Shown in pieces: positions 24,095-32,446 of a stretch of 35,803 bases of DNA. A program made the position numbers and the translations under genes. Every line of letters starts with the position of its first letter. Position 1 is the stretch's first letter. Origin of the DNA: a virus; the IMG/VR virus record IMGVR_UViG_3300042476_000827, positions 1 through 35,803 of that record; one strand, written 5' to 3'. A model generated the notes under the pieces. It made no database searches. It saw only the letters and a program-made list of their open reading frames with translations, and had not been told where the DNA came from.

Positions 24095-24759
24095 TGTATA
24101 TAGATTTTGCCTTAATAGATACAGATTTAGCAGATAATGATGCTAAAAAAATAATAGAAGAAATTATTCCATACTCTGTTAATAGTATTACTTCTCCTAT
24201 TTACTTAGTAAAATCTATAAAAAACTTAATTCCGAAAACAATAACGGTGTCTTGTTTAATAGATTATCCATTAGGTATTTCTGATATTAAGACTAGAAGA
24301 TTTGCTATAGAACAAGCGGCTAAAGCCGGTGCTACTGCTGTAGATATAGCTATGCCACAAAATTTAGCCGCCAATAGAAAATACGATAAAATTAGAGATG
24401 ATATTAAATCGTCAAAAGAATTTTGTGATACCAACAATATTGAAATCAGATATACTTTAGAGTATAGGATTTTTGATCACCATTGTTTAAAAAAAATTTG
24501 TGAAATTTTTGAAAATCATCAGGGTAAATATGTTTTTCCTTCAACGGGATTCTTTTTAGATAATTTGGCCGATAATATTCTAGCATCTATTTTTTTGCAT
24601 CAAAATTCTAAAGATCTGAATATAATTTCAACAGGCAATGTCTGGCACGATAAACATTTTGATACTCTATTAAAAAGTGGCTTATTTGGTTTTAGAACAA
24701 CTTCGGTTCATAGCTTGAAAAATTTCATAGTTTTCAATTCTAGTCGCAAAGACAAATAA
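24094..24759 (+). CDS. DeoC-like aldolase-fold protein, catalytic lysines missing
   Basis: This 221-aa protein matches the DeoC family early: SCLIDYPLGISDIKTR at residues 53-68 and VDIAMP at 83-88, with the family Asp at 84. The Schiff-base motif KTSTGF of deoxyribose-phosphate aldolase aligns with F148-PSTGF, so the key Lys is a Phe. The second Lys (in VKASGG) aligns with Ile in IISTGNV. It is therefore probably not an aldolase. A non-enzymatic or altered role, perhaps structural, is an inference. It follows the ClpP-like gene directly. Confidence 0.8.
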   Translation: MYIDFALIDTDLADNDAKKIIEEIIPYSVNSITSPIYLVKSIKNLIPKTITVSCLIDYPLGISDIKTRRFAIEQAAKAGATAVDIAMPQNLAANRKYDKIRDDIKSSKEFCDTNNIEIRYTLEYRIFDHHCLKKICEIFENHQGKYVFPSTGFFLDNLADNILASIFLHQNSKDLNIISTGNVWHDKHFDTLLKSGLFGFRTTSVHSLKNFIVFNSSRKDK

Positions 24760-24770
24760 TGGTGTATAAA
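24760..24770 (+). promoter_or_regulatory. TGGTGTA motif, candidate late promoter
   Basis: TGGTGTATAAA starts at the last base before the gap, 51 nt upstream of the 24811 gene. It is the copy closest to the T4 late element in look (it contains TATAAA). See copies at 6762, 8313 and 32193. Confidence 0.35.
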
Positions 24771-24810
24771 CCTGTGTCCACAAAAATCTTTTTTATTATG
24801 GAGTATAATA

Positions 24811-25380
24811 ATGGCCACAGCACAAGTAAATGGTTCAACCCTCACAAATAATGGTTATGGCTCATTTTTAGAAGCCAATAATGCCCACGGCACAATGAAG
24901 GCCAACGGCACATCAACATCTAATGTAGTAGAAAGCGTTACAACTCCTAGTCCAACAGTAGGTGTTTTTGCATCAACTGTTGTTGAAGATACTGTAACAG
25001 TTAAGGACTATGCTGGTAAAGCAGTTTCCGGAGGTGTTTTTGCTCATAATCATGTTAAGCCAATTTCTAGTTTAATAACAACAGAATTAGCTGGTCTTAG
25101 TAATACATCAATTACTACTCCGGGTAATGATGGAGATACTATTCGTAGTATCAATAAACTAGAAACTCTTCGCACCCGTAAACTAACTACAGCAATTAGA
25201 GAGAACAAATACAATCGTTATACAAATGAGTTCGATGCTGGCTATCCACAAGCCTCAGTAGACACATTGGCAACAGACGAAGCAGCCGCTCCAACCTCCA
25301 GTGTTCCTGGCGAATTGACCTATATGAGTGGTGCTAAGACTCCTTACAATGATAACTACAAGGCTAAGACCAGTTATTGA
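24811..25380 (+). CDS. probable virion protein
   Basis: This 189-aa protein is rich in Ser, Thr, Asn, Gly and Ala, with low charge, no membrane segment and no signal peptide. A GGVFAHNHVKP segment lies near residue 73. It has a good GGAG ribosome binding site, its own upstream gap with a candidate late promoter, and codons that look well used. Those signs fit an abundant virion or head-decoration protein, but no family is recognised. Confidence 0.6.
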   Translation: MATAQVNGSTLTNNGYGSFLEANNAHGTMKANGTSTSNVVESVTTPSPTVGVFASTVVEDTVTVKDYAGKAVSGGVFAHNHVKPISSLITTELAGLSNTSITTPGNDGDTIRSINKLETLRTRKLTTAIRENKYNRYTNEFDAGYPQASVDTLATDEAAAPTSSVPGELTYMSGAKTPYNDNYKAKTSY

Positions 25381-25402
25381 TATAATTATATTTTTTAAAT
25401 TA

Positions 25403-25430
25403 TTGACACAATATAAGCCAATGATACATC
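25403..25430 (+). promoter_or_regulatory. possible sigma70-like promoter, weak -10
   Basis: TTGACA at 25403-25408 and TACATC at 25425-25430 are 16 nt apart, with an extended TG at 25422-25423. The -10 is poor, and the site overlaps a strong hairpin, so either the promoter or the hairpin may be the real signal. Confidence 0.35.
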
Positions 25431-25447
25431 TTGTGTCGTTGGCTTAT
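25413..25447 (+). promoter_or_regulatory. 16-bp RNA hairpin in the gap before the coiled-coil membrane gene
   Basis: Bases 25413-25428 pair with 25432-25447 around a 3-nt TCT loop; 14 pairs are Watson-Crick and two are G-T. No T-run follows, so it is not a classical terminator. In a read-through transcript it could be an RNase III processing site or stabilise mRNA ends. Confidence 0.6.
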
Positions 25448-25466
25448 TCAATATAAAGGGCAACAA

Positions 25467-25787
25467 ATGTCAGAAACTATAATTCATTTTTGGGAAAATA
25501 TTGCAACTACTTCCATTGGAATTATAGTAACCATGCTAGGATTTTGGGTAGCCATAGGAAAAAATATGGTTACTAAAGCAGAAGTGGCCGAATTGATAAA
25601 AAATGAAAGTCCATATAATCAAGATCGTCAATTTATTATGGAAAGATTAGCAACTAATAAAGAAACCCAGGCCGCATTTGCATCAGCTTTACAGCGTAAC
25701 ACAGAAGTAATGAATGAACTAAAAGTACAAATTGCCACATTGGGGAAAACACTAGAAGCACTAGAAGATAGAATAGAAAGACACTAA
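25467..25787 (+). CDS. membrane protein with coiled-coil tail (holin/lysis-associated candidate)
   Basis: The ATG at 25467 (AAGGG upstream) gives 106 aa; an in-frame TTG at 25431 lies inside the hairpin and is unlikely. One membrane helix covers about residues 13-30, followed by a basic KNMVTKAEV stretch and a long heptad-like coiled coil to the end. The layout resembles small phage membrane proteins such as XhlA-like or spanin-like factors, but it is reversed relative to XhlA. Located at the junction of head and tail-fibre regions. Confidence 0.6.
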   Translation: MSETIIHFWENIATTSIGIIVTMLGFWVAIGKNMVTKAEVAELIKNESPYNQDRQFIMERLATNKETQAAFASALQRNTEVMNELKVQIATLGKTLEALEDRIERH

Positions 25788-25788
25788 C

Positions 25789-26193
25789 ATGGCAGCAACT
25801 CAATATAATTTTAGTATCGAACAAGGATCTTCGTTCAGACTAGCTCTAACATATAAAGATAGCGATGGTAATATAATAGACTTAACCAATTATTGTGCTA
25901 GACTAACCATGAAAATAGGTAGCGATGAATATAAAATATTTAGTAGTTTAGAAACTAATTTTGATGAATATAAATTTACTATTGATGGCCCTCAAGGAAC
26001 TATTAATCTATTAATTCCCGCAGAAGCCACCAATGACTACAACTTTAATTCTGCTAAATATGATCTAGAATTACAAAGTCCACAGGATCTATATGTTGGT
26101 GGAGGTAAATATACTATACGAGTTTTATATGGAACCATTACTATTATTAAACGATTTAGTCAATCAACAACATTACTAGACTGCGCATTATGA
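25789..26193 (+). CDS. tail-fibre or baseplate-associated beta-rich protein
   Basis: This 134-aa protein begins with a YNFSIEQGSSFRLALTYKD segment, a pattern I know from phage proteins encoded just before long fibres (BppU/fibre-anchor type). The rest is alternating strands without membrane segments. It starts 1 nt after the previous stop and overlaps the long fibre gene by 4 nt, so a role in attaching the fibre to the baseplate is likely but inferred. Confidence 0.7.
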   Translation: MAATQYNFSIEQGSSFRLALTYKDSDGNIIDLTNYCARLTMKIGSDEYKIFSSLETNFDEYKFTIDGPQGTINLLIPAEATNDYNFNSAKYDLELQSPQDLYVGGGKYTIRVLYGTITIIKRFSQSTTLLDCAL

Positions 26194-29100
26194 GCTGTTT
26201 TGATGTACAAATTTTAGATCCCAATATCAACACCATAGAAATCGAAACTTGTATTGGTGATCAGCCATCATCTATAGATATAGTTACATATGACAATACT
26301 GCACTAGTAGAAGTTTCTCATTGTATAGCATTATTGCCTTCGGATATTAGTGAGCTAATTCCTGTGCAAGATATAGTGGCTGGTAGTGGAATCTCAGTTA
26401 GTAGTATTAGTGGCATATATACTATTTCATCAAATAATAGTGATCCTGTAAGTCTATTAGAAACCGTACAAGATATTATTGGTAATAGTGGGTTATTAGC
26501 TGGAAATTATATTAATATTAATTATAACGATAATACAGGATTTACTACAATATCTGCCACTGGATTACAACCTAGTGGCAATTATGCTAATGCTATTCAT
26601 ACTCATACTAGTAGCGATATAACAGATTTTAATAGTAGTGTAAGCGGTTTGTTACCAAGTGTAACTGGCACTGGCTATGTCTCTTCGTCTTTTTCTAATA
26701 ATCTTTATACTATTTCTGTAACAGGACTACAACCTAGTGGAAATTATAGCGTTGATGGTCATACTCATACAAGCTCTAATATTACAGATTTTAACTCTAG
26801 TGTTAGCGGACTTCTTCCTGTTAAGAATATTAGTGCTGGCAGCGGCATAGGAATATCTTCAGTTTCTGGTGATTTTACAGTTAGTGTTACTGGGACTTTT
26901 GGTCTTACTGACGAAGAAGTTGATGATAGAGTAAGTAATTTATTAGTGGGTGGTAATTATGTAAATCTTAATTATAATGATTTAGGAAACAGTCTAATAA
27001 TTTCTGTTACTGGCGTTCAGCCAAGTGGAAACTATAGTTTAATTGGACACTCTCACAATACTAGTGATATAACAGACTTTAATAGCGGAGTAAGCGGACT
27101 CCTTCCTAGCGTTAGTGGCAGCGGATATATAGTATCGTCTTTCGCTAATAATATCTATACTCTTAGCGCTAGTGGGCTACAACCAAGTGGTAACTATAGT
27201 GTTGTTGGTCATTCACATGTTATAGCTGATGTTTCGGGATTGCAAAATGCTTTAGATAGTAAACAACCAAGTGGAGTTTATGCTAGTGGTATTCATTATC
27301 ATATTAGTTCTGATATCACAGACTTCAATAGTGCTGTTAGTGGATTGATTCCTCCGTCTAACTTTACTTCACTAACTGGATTAAGCGGAATAGTTGTCAC
27401 TAATAGTGGCACAAATTATTTTGTAACATTAAGTGATCCTACTATTCAACTAGCTGATATTACAGATCTATCTTCTAATGCTAGAACTTTTTTATTAACA
27501 CCGTCTAGTAGTAATCTTAATACTTTAATTAGTGATGAAACTGGATCTGGAAATTTAGTATTTAATAATAGTCCCGCTTTTAGTGGCACCCCAACTGTGC
27601 CAACAGCACCAAGCGGAACAAATTCTACCCAAATTGCTAGCACAGCATTTGTTAGAACAGAAATCAGTAACCTAATAGACTCCGCCCCATCAACACTAGA
27701 TACTCTTAATGAATTAGCAGCAGCACTAGGTGACGATCCTAATTTTGCCACCACTATTGCTAGTGGATTGGGACAAAAGGCAAATTTAAGCGGAGCTATT
27801 TTCACTGGATCAGTAACTATTCCTAGCGGAACTGGCAATTTTGATAGTTTAACAGTTGGAGGGGTGGTGGTGAGCATTAGTGGTCACTCTCACGTTACTA
27901 ATGACATCACAAACTTTAATTCATCCGTTAGTGGACTACTTCCAGTTAAAGACATATTAGCTGGTAGCGGTATTTCTGTATCATCGTCTAGTGGTATTTA
28001 TACTATTAATGCTGATATTAGTGGTGTCATAACAGAAGTTATTCAAGATAATTTAGGTAGTGGATTTTTAGTCGCTGGCACTGGCGTTCAATTAACATAT
28101 GACGATCCAGCTAATACTCTAAGATTGGATAATCTTCACACTGAAATTAATGAACTTAGTTTAGAACCTCAAGGATTTGTAAATAGACTTGATAGTGTTA
28201 TTAGCTTTAATGATAGTACCAGAACATTTACTATTGCTCCTAGTGGAGCAAGTTATGATGTTTATATTGAGGGAATTAAAGTTACTAAAACAACAAGCGA
28301 AAGTATTGTTATACCAACTGGAACTGCACTAAATTATCTTCATTTTAATACTGACACTGGATTATTGGATAATAAAACAACAGGATTTAATTTTGATACT
28401 GATGTACCGATAGCTTATATTCATTGGAATGCTGATATTAATCAAAGCACATTTTTTGGTGAAGAACGTCATGGAATCCGCATGGATAGTGTTACTCATA
28501 AATGGATACACAACACTTTCGGCATACAATATATTAATGGTCTTAGTATTGGTGGATACATCTTATTAGGTAATGGATCCTCTAACAGTCATGCTCAAAT
28601 TGATATATCTGATGGTGTTTTATATCAAGAAGATATAATTATAGATATTACTAATGATAATGGAATTAATAGTGCCAATGAATTTGTTCAAACACTTAAT
28701 CCAATAGCCTATATTCCTACCTACTATCATAGTGGTTCAACGGGACAGTGGGTAAGAGACTCTGCCACAGCGTTCCCAGTAAAATACAATGGAACACGCG
28801 CTCAGTACAATCTATTTAGTGGGGGAACTTGGACAATTCCAAACGTTACTAACGATAGATTTTTCGCAATGTGGATTGTGGCAACAAACGATATTAATGA
28901 TCCTATTCTTGCTATAGTTGGTCAAAGAGAGGATAGCAGTTTAAATAGTGCCGAGAGTCACAATAATTGGAATGATATTAATCTTACTAATATTCCAACA
29001 CAAGAAATAAGACCACTATATCGACTAATTTTTAAAACCAATTCTACCTATACAAATACGCCAAAGAGTAGCTTACAAAGTATACTAGATATACGAGTGG

Positions 29101-30458
29101 CTATTCAATCTACTGTTGCTGGTGTTGTTCAAAATGATCATGGTAGTTTATTCGGATTGGCCGATGATGATCACTCCCAATATGTGCATATTGATAATAA
29201 CAGAACCATTAGCGCACTTCATACTTTTAGTAATGGTTTGAATGCTGGTGGTCTTATTAATGCTGCTAGTGGTAGTTTTACATCATTAACTGTTAATGGA
29301 ACCGGAGTTAGTCTAAGCGGCCACACTCATACCAGCAGTGATATTACTGATTTTAATAGCACCGTTAGCGGACTATTACCTAGTGTTAGTGGAATCGGAT
29401 ATGCTACAACGTCATTTGCCAATAATATTTATACTGTAAGTGTTACTGGATTACAGCCCAGCGGCAACTACAGCGTTGTAGGCCATACCCACACCAGCAG
29501 TAATATTACGGACTTTAACAGTAGCGTAAGCGGATTGCTACCAATAACTAATATAGTTGCTGGTAGCAATGTAACAGTATCAACATCAGGAACTACCTAT
29601 ACTATATCGTCTAGTGGTACTGGTGGCGGTGGAACAACCATAACAAATTATGGTAACAATAGATTACTAACTAGCGATGGAACATCAACAGGTATAGTTG
29701 CCGAAAGTGGTATAGTTTTTAATGATTCTACAAAAATAGTGGATATTACTTACGATACTAGTATTGGAGATAGTGGTAATGTTCCAGGATTAAGAATTAC
29801 TGCTTACGATACTAATACTTCAGCTACTATGGGTGGAAGATTAATCTTTAGAAGATTTAATGGTACAGAATCCTCACCTTCTGGTTTATTAAATAACGAT
29901 ACTATTGGAGCTATAATATATGCAGCACCAAATACTAGCGGTATTGCTGAGACTGTTGGAAGAATATTAGGATCTGCGGATGGGGTTCTTGGGGGATCTA
30001 ATACTAGTCAACCATCAAAAATATCAATTATCACCAGCTCTGGTCCGAGCAGACTTGATAATGAACTAACTTTAGAATCTGATGGAGAAGTATATACTAA
30101 TGGATATATTACAGTAGATGACGGCATATCTGCTCCAACGCCTGTGTACAGTCTTGGAACAGTTAGCGGAAATACTGCTATTAGTTATGATGTAGATCGA
30201 CAAATACAAACAGTAACTCTTAATGGAACTAGTGTCAACTTTACAGAAGGTACCGGTTGGACAACAGCAAATCGAAGTGTTGATGTTGTGCTTCAAATTA
30301 CTGTAACTTCAACAACAACTGTTGCTTTTGATAGCGGGTTTGTAACAGATTGGTATAATACTTCTTTACCAACTTTCTCTTCTGGTGTTTATCTTATACT
30401 ATTACGTAGTATAGGATCGACGATTATACAAGGTCATTATATAGGCAAGAAAATTTAA
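26190..30458 (+). CDS. long tail fibre with GHTH/SSDITDF repeats
   Basis: This 1422-aa fibre is Gly/Ser/Asn/Thr-rich. It has about seven copies of a GHTHTSSDITDFNSSVSGLLP-like repeat unit (with variants IHYHISSD, GHSHVTND and so on). It also has a TAPSGTNSTQIASTAFV motif, an APSTLDTLNELAAALGDDP motif and a LFGLADDDHSQYVH motif, all typical of phage tail fibres. The N-terminus probably binds the baseplate side and the less repetitive C-terminal part the host. A beta-structured block lies at about residues 675-960. It is coupled by ATGA to the upstream gene. It is the largest gene in the window. Confidence 0.9.
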   Translation: MSCFDVQILDPNINTIEIETCIGDQPSSIDIVTYDNTALVEVSHCIALLPSDISELIPVQDIVAGSGISVSSISGIYTISSNNSDPVSLLETVQDIIGNSGLLAGNYININYNDNTGFTTISATGLQPSGNYANAIHTHTSSDITDFNSSVSGLLPSVTGTGYVSSSFSNNLYTISVTGLQPSGNYSVDGHTHTSSNITDFNSSVSGLLPVKNISAGSGIGISSVSGDFTVSVTGTFGLTDEEVDDRVSNLLVGGNYVNLNYNDLGNSLIISVTGVQPSGNYSLIGHSHNTSDITDFNSGVSGLLPSVSGSGYIVSSFANNIYTLSASGLQPSGNYSVVGHSHVIADVSGLQNALDSKQPSGVYASGIHYHISSDITDFNSAVSGLIPPSNFTSLTGLSGIVVTNSGTNYFVTLSDPTIQLADITDLSSNARTFLLTPSSSNLNTLISDETGSGNLVFNNSPAFSGTPTVPTAPSGTNSTQIASTAFVRTEISNLIDSAPSTLDTLNELAAALGDDPNFATTIASGLGQKANLSGAIFTGSVTIPSGTGNFDSLTVGGVVVSISGHSHVTNDITNFNSSVSGLLPVKDILAGSGISVSSSSGIYTINADISGVITEVIQDNLGSGFLVAGTGVQLTYDDPANTLRLDNLHTEINELSLEPQGFVNRLDSVISFNDSTRTFTIAPSGASYDVYIEGIKVTKTTSESIVIPTGTALNYLHFNTDTGLLDNKTTGFNFDTDVPIAYIHWNADINQSTFFGEERHGIRMDSVTHKWIHNTFGIQYINGLSIGGYILLGNGSSNSHAQIDISDGVLYQEDIIIDITNDNGINSANEFVQTLNPIAYIPTYYHSGSTGQWVRDSATAFPVKYNGTRAQYNLFSGGTWTIPNVTNDRFFAMWIVATNDINDPILAIVGQREDSSLNSAESHNNWNDINLTNIPTQEIRPLYRLIFKTNSTYTNTPKSSLQSILDIRVAIQSTVAGVVQNDHGSLFGLADDDHSQYVHIDNNRTISALHTFSNGLNAGGLINAASGSFTSLTVNGTGVSLSGHTHTSSDITDFNSTVSGLLPSVSGIGYATTSFANNIYTVSVTGLQPSGNYSVVGHTHTSSNITDFNSSVSGLLPITNIVAGSNVTVSTSGTTYTISSSGTGGGGTTITNYGNNRLLTSDGTSTGIVAESGIVFNDSTKIVDITYDTSIGDSGNVPGLRITAYDTNTSATMGGRLIFRRFNGTESSPSGLLNNDTIGAIIYAAPNTSGIAETVGRILGSADGVLGGSNTSQPSKISIITSSGPSRLDNELTLESDGEVYTNGYITVDDGISAPTPVYSLGTVSGNTAISYDVDRQIQTVTLNGTSVNFTEGTGWTTANRSVDVVLQITVTSTTTVAFDSGFVTDWYNTSLPTFSSGVYLILLRSIGSTIIQGHYIGKKI
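26600..29540 (+). repeat. in-frame fibre repeats (GHTH-SSDITDF type)
   Basis: Seven clear units and one partial are spread over this range, in the order ANAIHTHT, VDGHTHT, LIGHSHN, VVGHSHV (partial), SGIHYHI, SISGHSHV, LSGHTHT, VVGHTHT. The DNA copies differ by silent changes. They are spaced by fibre sequence, not by short unique spacers, so this is protein repetition and not a CRISPR. Confidence 0.85.
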
Positions 30459-30468
30459 GGAATAATTT

Positions 30469-30735
30469 ATGTATTATGATGATAAAAATAAAATTATAGT
30501 AGAAACATTACCAAAAAATAGTATTGGTCCTGATGGTAATTTCTATTTTAACTTTGATAGTGCGAACGATATTAACTTGTGGGCTAATCACAACTATTAT
30601 ACTATACGGAATGATGTGGAGTCTCCAGGTTCAGATTATTATGAAGATGTAAAAAACAGAGTGGTCACACTAGATAAACCATACGCCGATGTGGTTAGAG
30701 TATGGAAACAAAGAAATCCATCAGAAGGTGAATAA
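30469..30735 (+). CDS. small fibre-associated protein (paralogue of next gene)
   Basis: This 88-aa protein starts MYYDDKNK and shares a plan with the next gene's N-terminus: MYY-x-x-N, LP, Y-(Y/F)-x-(I/V)-R-(N/S)-D, ED-V-(K/S)-x-RVV, (L/N)-x-KPY-(A/V)-D. AAGGA precedes the ATG. Lying just after the fibre gene, it may be a fibre-tip, assembly or capping protein. It lacks the C-terminal helical domain of its paralogue. Confidence 0.65.
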   Translation: MYYDDKNKIIVETLPKNSIGPDGNFYFNFDSANDINLWANHNYYTIRNDVESPGSDYYEDVKNRVVTLDKPYADVVRVWKQRNPSEGE

Positions 30736-30737
30736 TA

Positions 30738-31232
30738 ATGTACTATAATATTAATAATCAACAATTAGTCGATAGTCTACCAACTAGCATAACTCTAGAT
30801 AATGGAACAATAATTACTGGAGAAAATCTGGATAATAGTATTCTTGCTGAAGGTGGATACTATTTTGTTCGTAGTGATAATCCACCTCAACCAGAAAATA
30901 CAGTAGAAGATGTTTCTCAAAGAGTAGTTAATATTAATAAACCATATGTTGATATTACAAGAACATGGATACCAATTCCTATTGTGGTACCAGAAAGTAT
31001 TAGCGCACGACAAGTTCGCTTATGGTTAATCGATAACGATATTAGTTTAACAAGTGTTGAGGCCGCTATTGATACTATTGTTAACGAGAAATTGAGAGAG
31101 AAAACAAGAGTAGAATGGGAATATGCTCCTTATATAGAAAGAAATCATCCTCTTATTGAAAGCCTTGGTCAATATTTAGGATTATCTCCAGAACAAATTG
31201 ATCAAGGATTTGTAATAGCGTCACAGCTATGA
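30738..31232 (+). CDS. fibre-associated protein with helical C-terminal domain
   Basis: This 164-aa protein has an N-terminal domain related to the previous gene (about residues 1-80). A C-terminal helical domain carries ISARQVRLWLIDNDISL near 95-111, WEYA near 139-142, NHPLIESLGQYLGLS and an EQIDQGFVIASQL end. That tail is of a kind found in phage fibre-region proteins of unknown role. It overlaps the next gene by 4 nt. A duplication of the small gene followed by gain of the helical tail, or the reverse loss, is the likely history. Confidence 0.7.
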   Translation: MYYNINNQQLVDSLPTSITLDNGTIITGENLDNSILAEGGYYFVRSDNPPQPENTVEDVSQRVVNINKPYVDITRTWIPIPIVVPESISARQVRLWLIDNDISLTSVEAAIDTIVNEKLREKTRVEWEYAPYIERNHPLIESLGQYLGLSPEQIDQGFVIASQL

Positions 31233-32200
31233 ATACTTTCGTAAAAAATAATAGTTTATTAACCAATTTTAAATCTATTATTTATCCCATAGGTAGTAAT
31301 ACTGTGAATTGGTATAAAACAGCAAACTGGAATGGAACAACCACACTTACTGTTCCTGGAGGCAATGTAACTACAGTAGGAACCAACGGTGGTTCTAGTG
31401 CATACGGAACTTATGATCAAAGCGGACTAGTTGAAGAATATCTAGAAAATTACCAAAGTACTATTAGTGGTATAATCTATATGTATAGACATGCCGCTTC
31501 ATTTGATGATACCGTAAATTATTTAAGATATACTGATTTATTCAATATAAATATAGTAGCAGCTGGTGTGGTTAGAGGATTCAGAGTAGCCTCTTTAAAT
31601 AATCCGCATGGATATAATAATTTCATACCAGTTTGGGATGCTAATAATGTTGCCGCACCAAACGGATATGGTTCAGTACCATATTTATTTAATGTCGCTA
31701 AATATAATGTAACAAATAATGAGTATAAAGATTTTTTAATAGCAATAGCTTCCATAGATAATGCTCCAAGTGTTCCTAGTAATGTTTATTTAAATGATAT
31801 GGCAACAAATATTTCTGGTGGTATTACTAGGACATTGATTGGAGGAAGTGGAAGTAGTAGTCAATATGTATATACTGTAAAAGCAAATATGGGCAACAAA
31901 CCAATAAATTTTGTAAGCTGGAAAATGGCAGCACGATATATCAATTGGCTACATAATGGAAAACCAAGCGGGTCTCAAAATGCCGGAACTACAGAAGACG
32001 GAGCATATGATATCAATTTAAGTATACCAATTAGAAAAGTTGGAGCCAAATATTTTTTACCAAATATTAATGAATGGACCAAGGCTGGATTTTATAAAGG
32101 TGGTTCTACAAATGCCGGATATTGGTTATATGCTACCCAAAGTAATACTGTGCCAAATAATATTACAGCAACAGCAACAGGCGATGGTATTCTGGTGTAA
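31229..32200 (+). CDS. FGE/C-type-lectin-fold adhesin, apparently circularly permuted
   Basis: This 323-aa protein matches the formylglycine-generating-enzyme (SUMF1/FGE) family, but with its halves swapped. Residues 48-122 hold the normally C-terminal part (VGTNGGSSAYGTYDQSGLVEEY, later GFRVAS). Residues 131-323 hold the normally N-terminal part (VAKYNVTNNEYKDFL, NFVSWKMAARYINWLHNG, TTEDGAY, KYFLPNINEWTKAGFY). The family's usual order is the reverse. The fold is used by phages as a receptor-binding lectin-like domain, so an adhesin is the most likely role; enzyme activity is unlikely. Close sequence style to Planctomycete and cyanobacterial FGE-like proteins suggests transfer. ATGA overlap upstream. 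Confidence 0.82.
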   Translation: MNTFVKNNSLLTNFKSIIYPIGSNTVNWYKTANWNGTTTLTVPGGNVTTVGTNGGSSAYGTYDQSGLVEEYLENYQSTISGIIYMYRHAASFDDTVNYLRYTDLFNINIVAAGVVRGFRVASLNNPHGYNNFIPVWDANNVAAPNGYGSVPYLFNVAKYNVTNNEYKDFLIAIASIDNAPSVPSNVYLNDMATNISGGITRTLIGGSGSSSQYVYTVKANMGNKPINFVSWKMAARYINWLHNGKPSGSQNAGTTEDGAYDINLSIPIRKVGAKYFLPNINEWTKAGFYKGGSTNAGYWLYATQSNTVPNNITATATGDGILV

Positions 32201-32202
32201 TA
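32193..32202 (+). promoter_or_regulatory. TGGTGTA motif, candidate late promoter
   Basis: TGGTGTAATA overlaps the stop of the FGE-like gene, 40 nt before the 32233 start. Because it spans a Leu-Val-stop end it could be chance. It is kept since the spacing matches the other three copies. Confidence 0.25.
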
Positions 32203-32232
32203 CTAAATATCCTCTAAATAAAAGGAAATAAT

Positions 32233-32445
32233 ATGGCTAATGATATAACCAAAGCAATTTCGGCTAATTCTATTAAAAATGGTACACTGCTGGTATCCTG
32301 CACCACAACAGGAGAATACAGCTTATTAAATACTTATGTTAAAAATACTCCCACCATTAGCGATATAGAAGCTAAATATGATAACAGATTTGATGATCCA
32401 GCATATTACTATGGTATTGGTAACGACACAGTAGTAGGAGGCTAA
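32233..32445 (+). CDS. small hypothetical protein in fibre region
   Basis: This 70-aa protein, soluble and slightly acidic, has no recognised motif. AAGGA precedes the ATG, and the next gene starts 1 nt after its stop. A CTTTGEYSLLNTYV-like middle and a YYYGIGN end are visible. Probably a small structural or assembly factor. Confidence 0.55.
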   Translation: MANDITKAISANSIKNGTLLVSCTTTGEYSLLNTYVKNTPTISDIEAKYDNRFDDPAYYYGIGNDTVVGG

Positions 32446-32446
32446 T

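Noticed and set aside
27446-27877. Open frame on the - strand inside the long fibre
   Set aside because: Its amino acid bias only reflects the complement of the fibre codons; no motif.
26600-29540. CRISPR-like array
   Set aside because: The repeats are in frame within the fibre, are separated by fibre sequence, and differ by silent changes.
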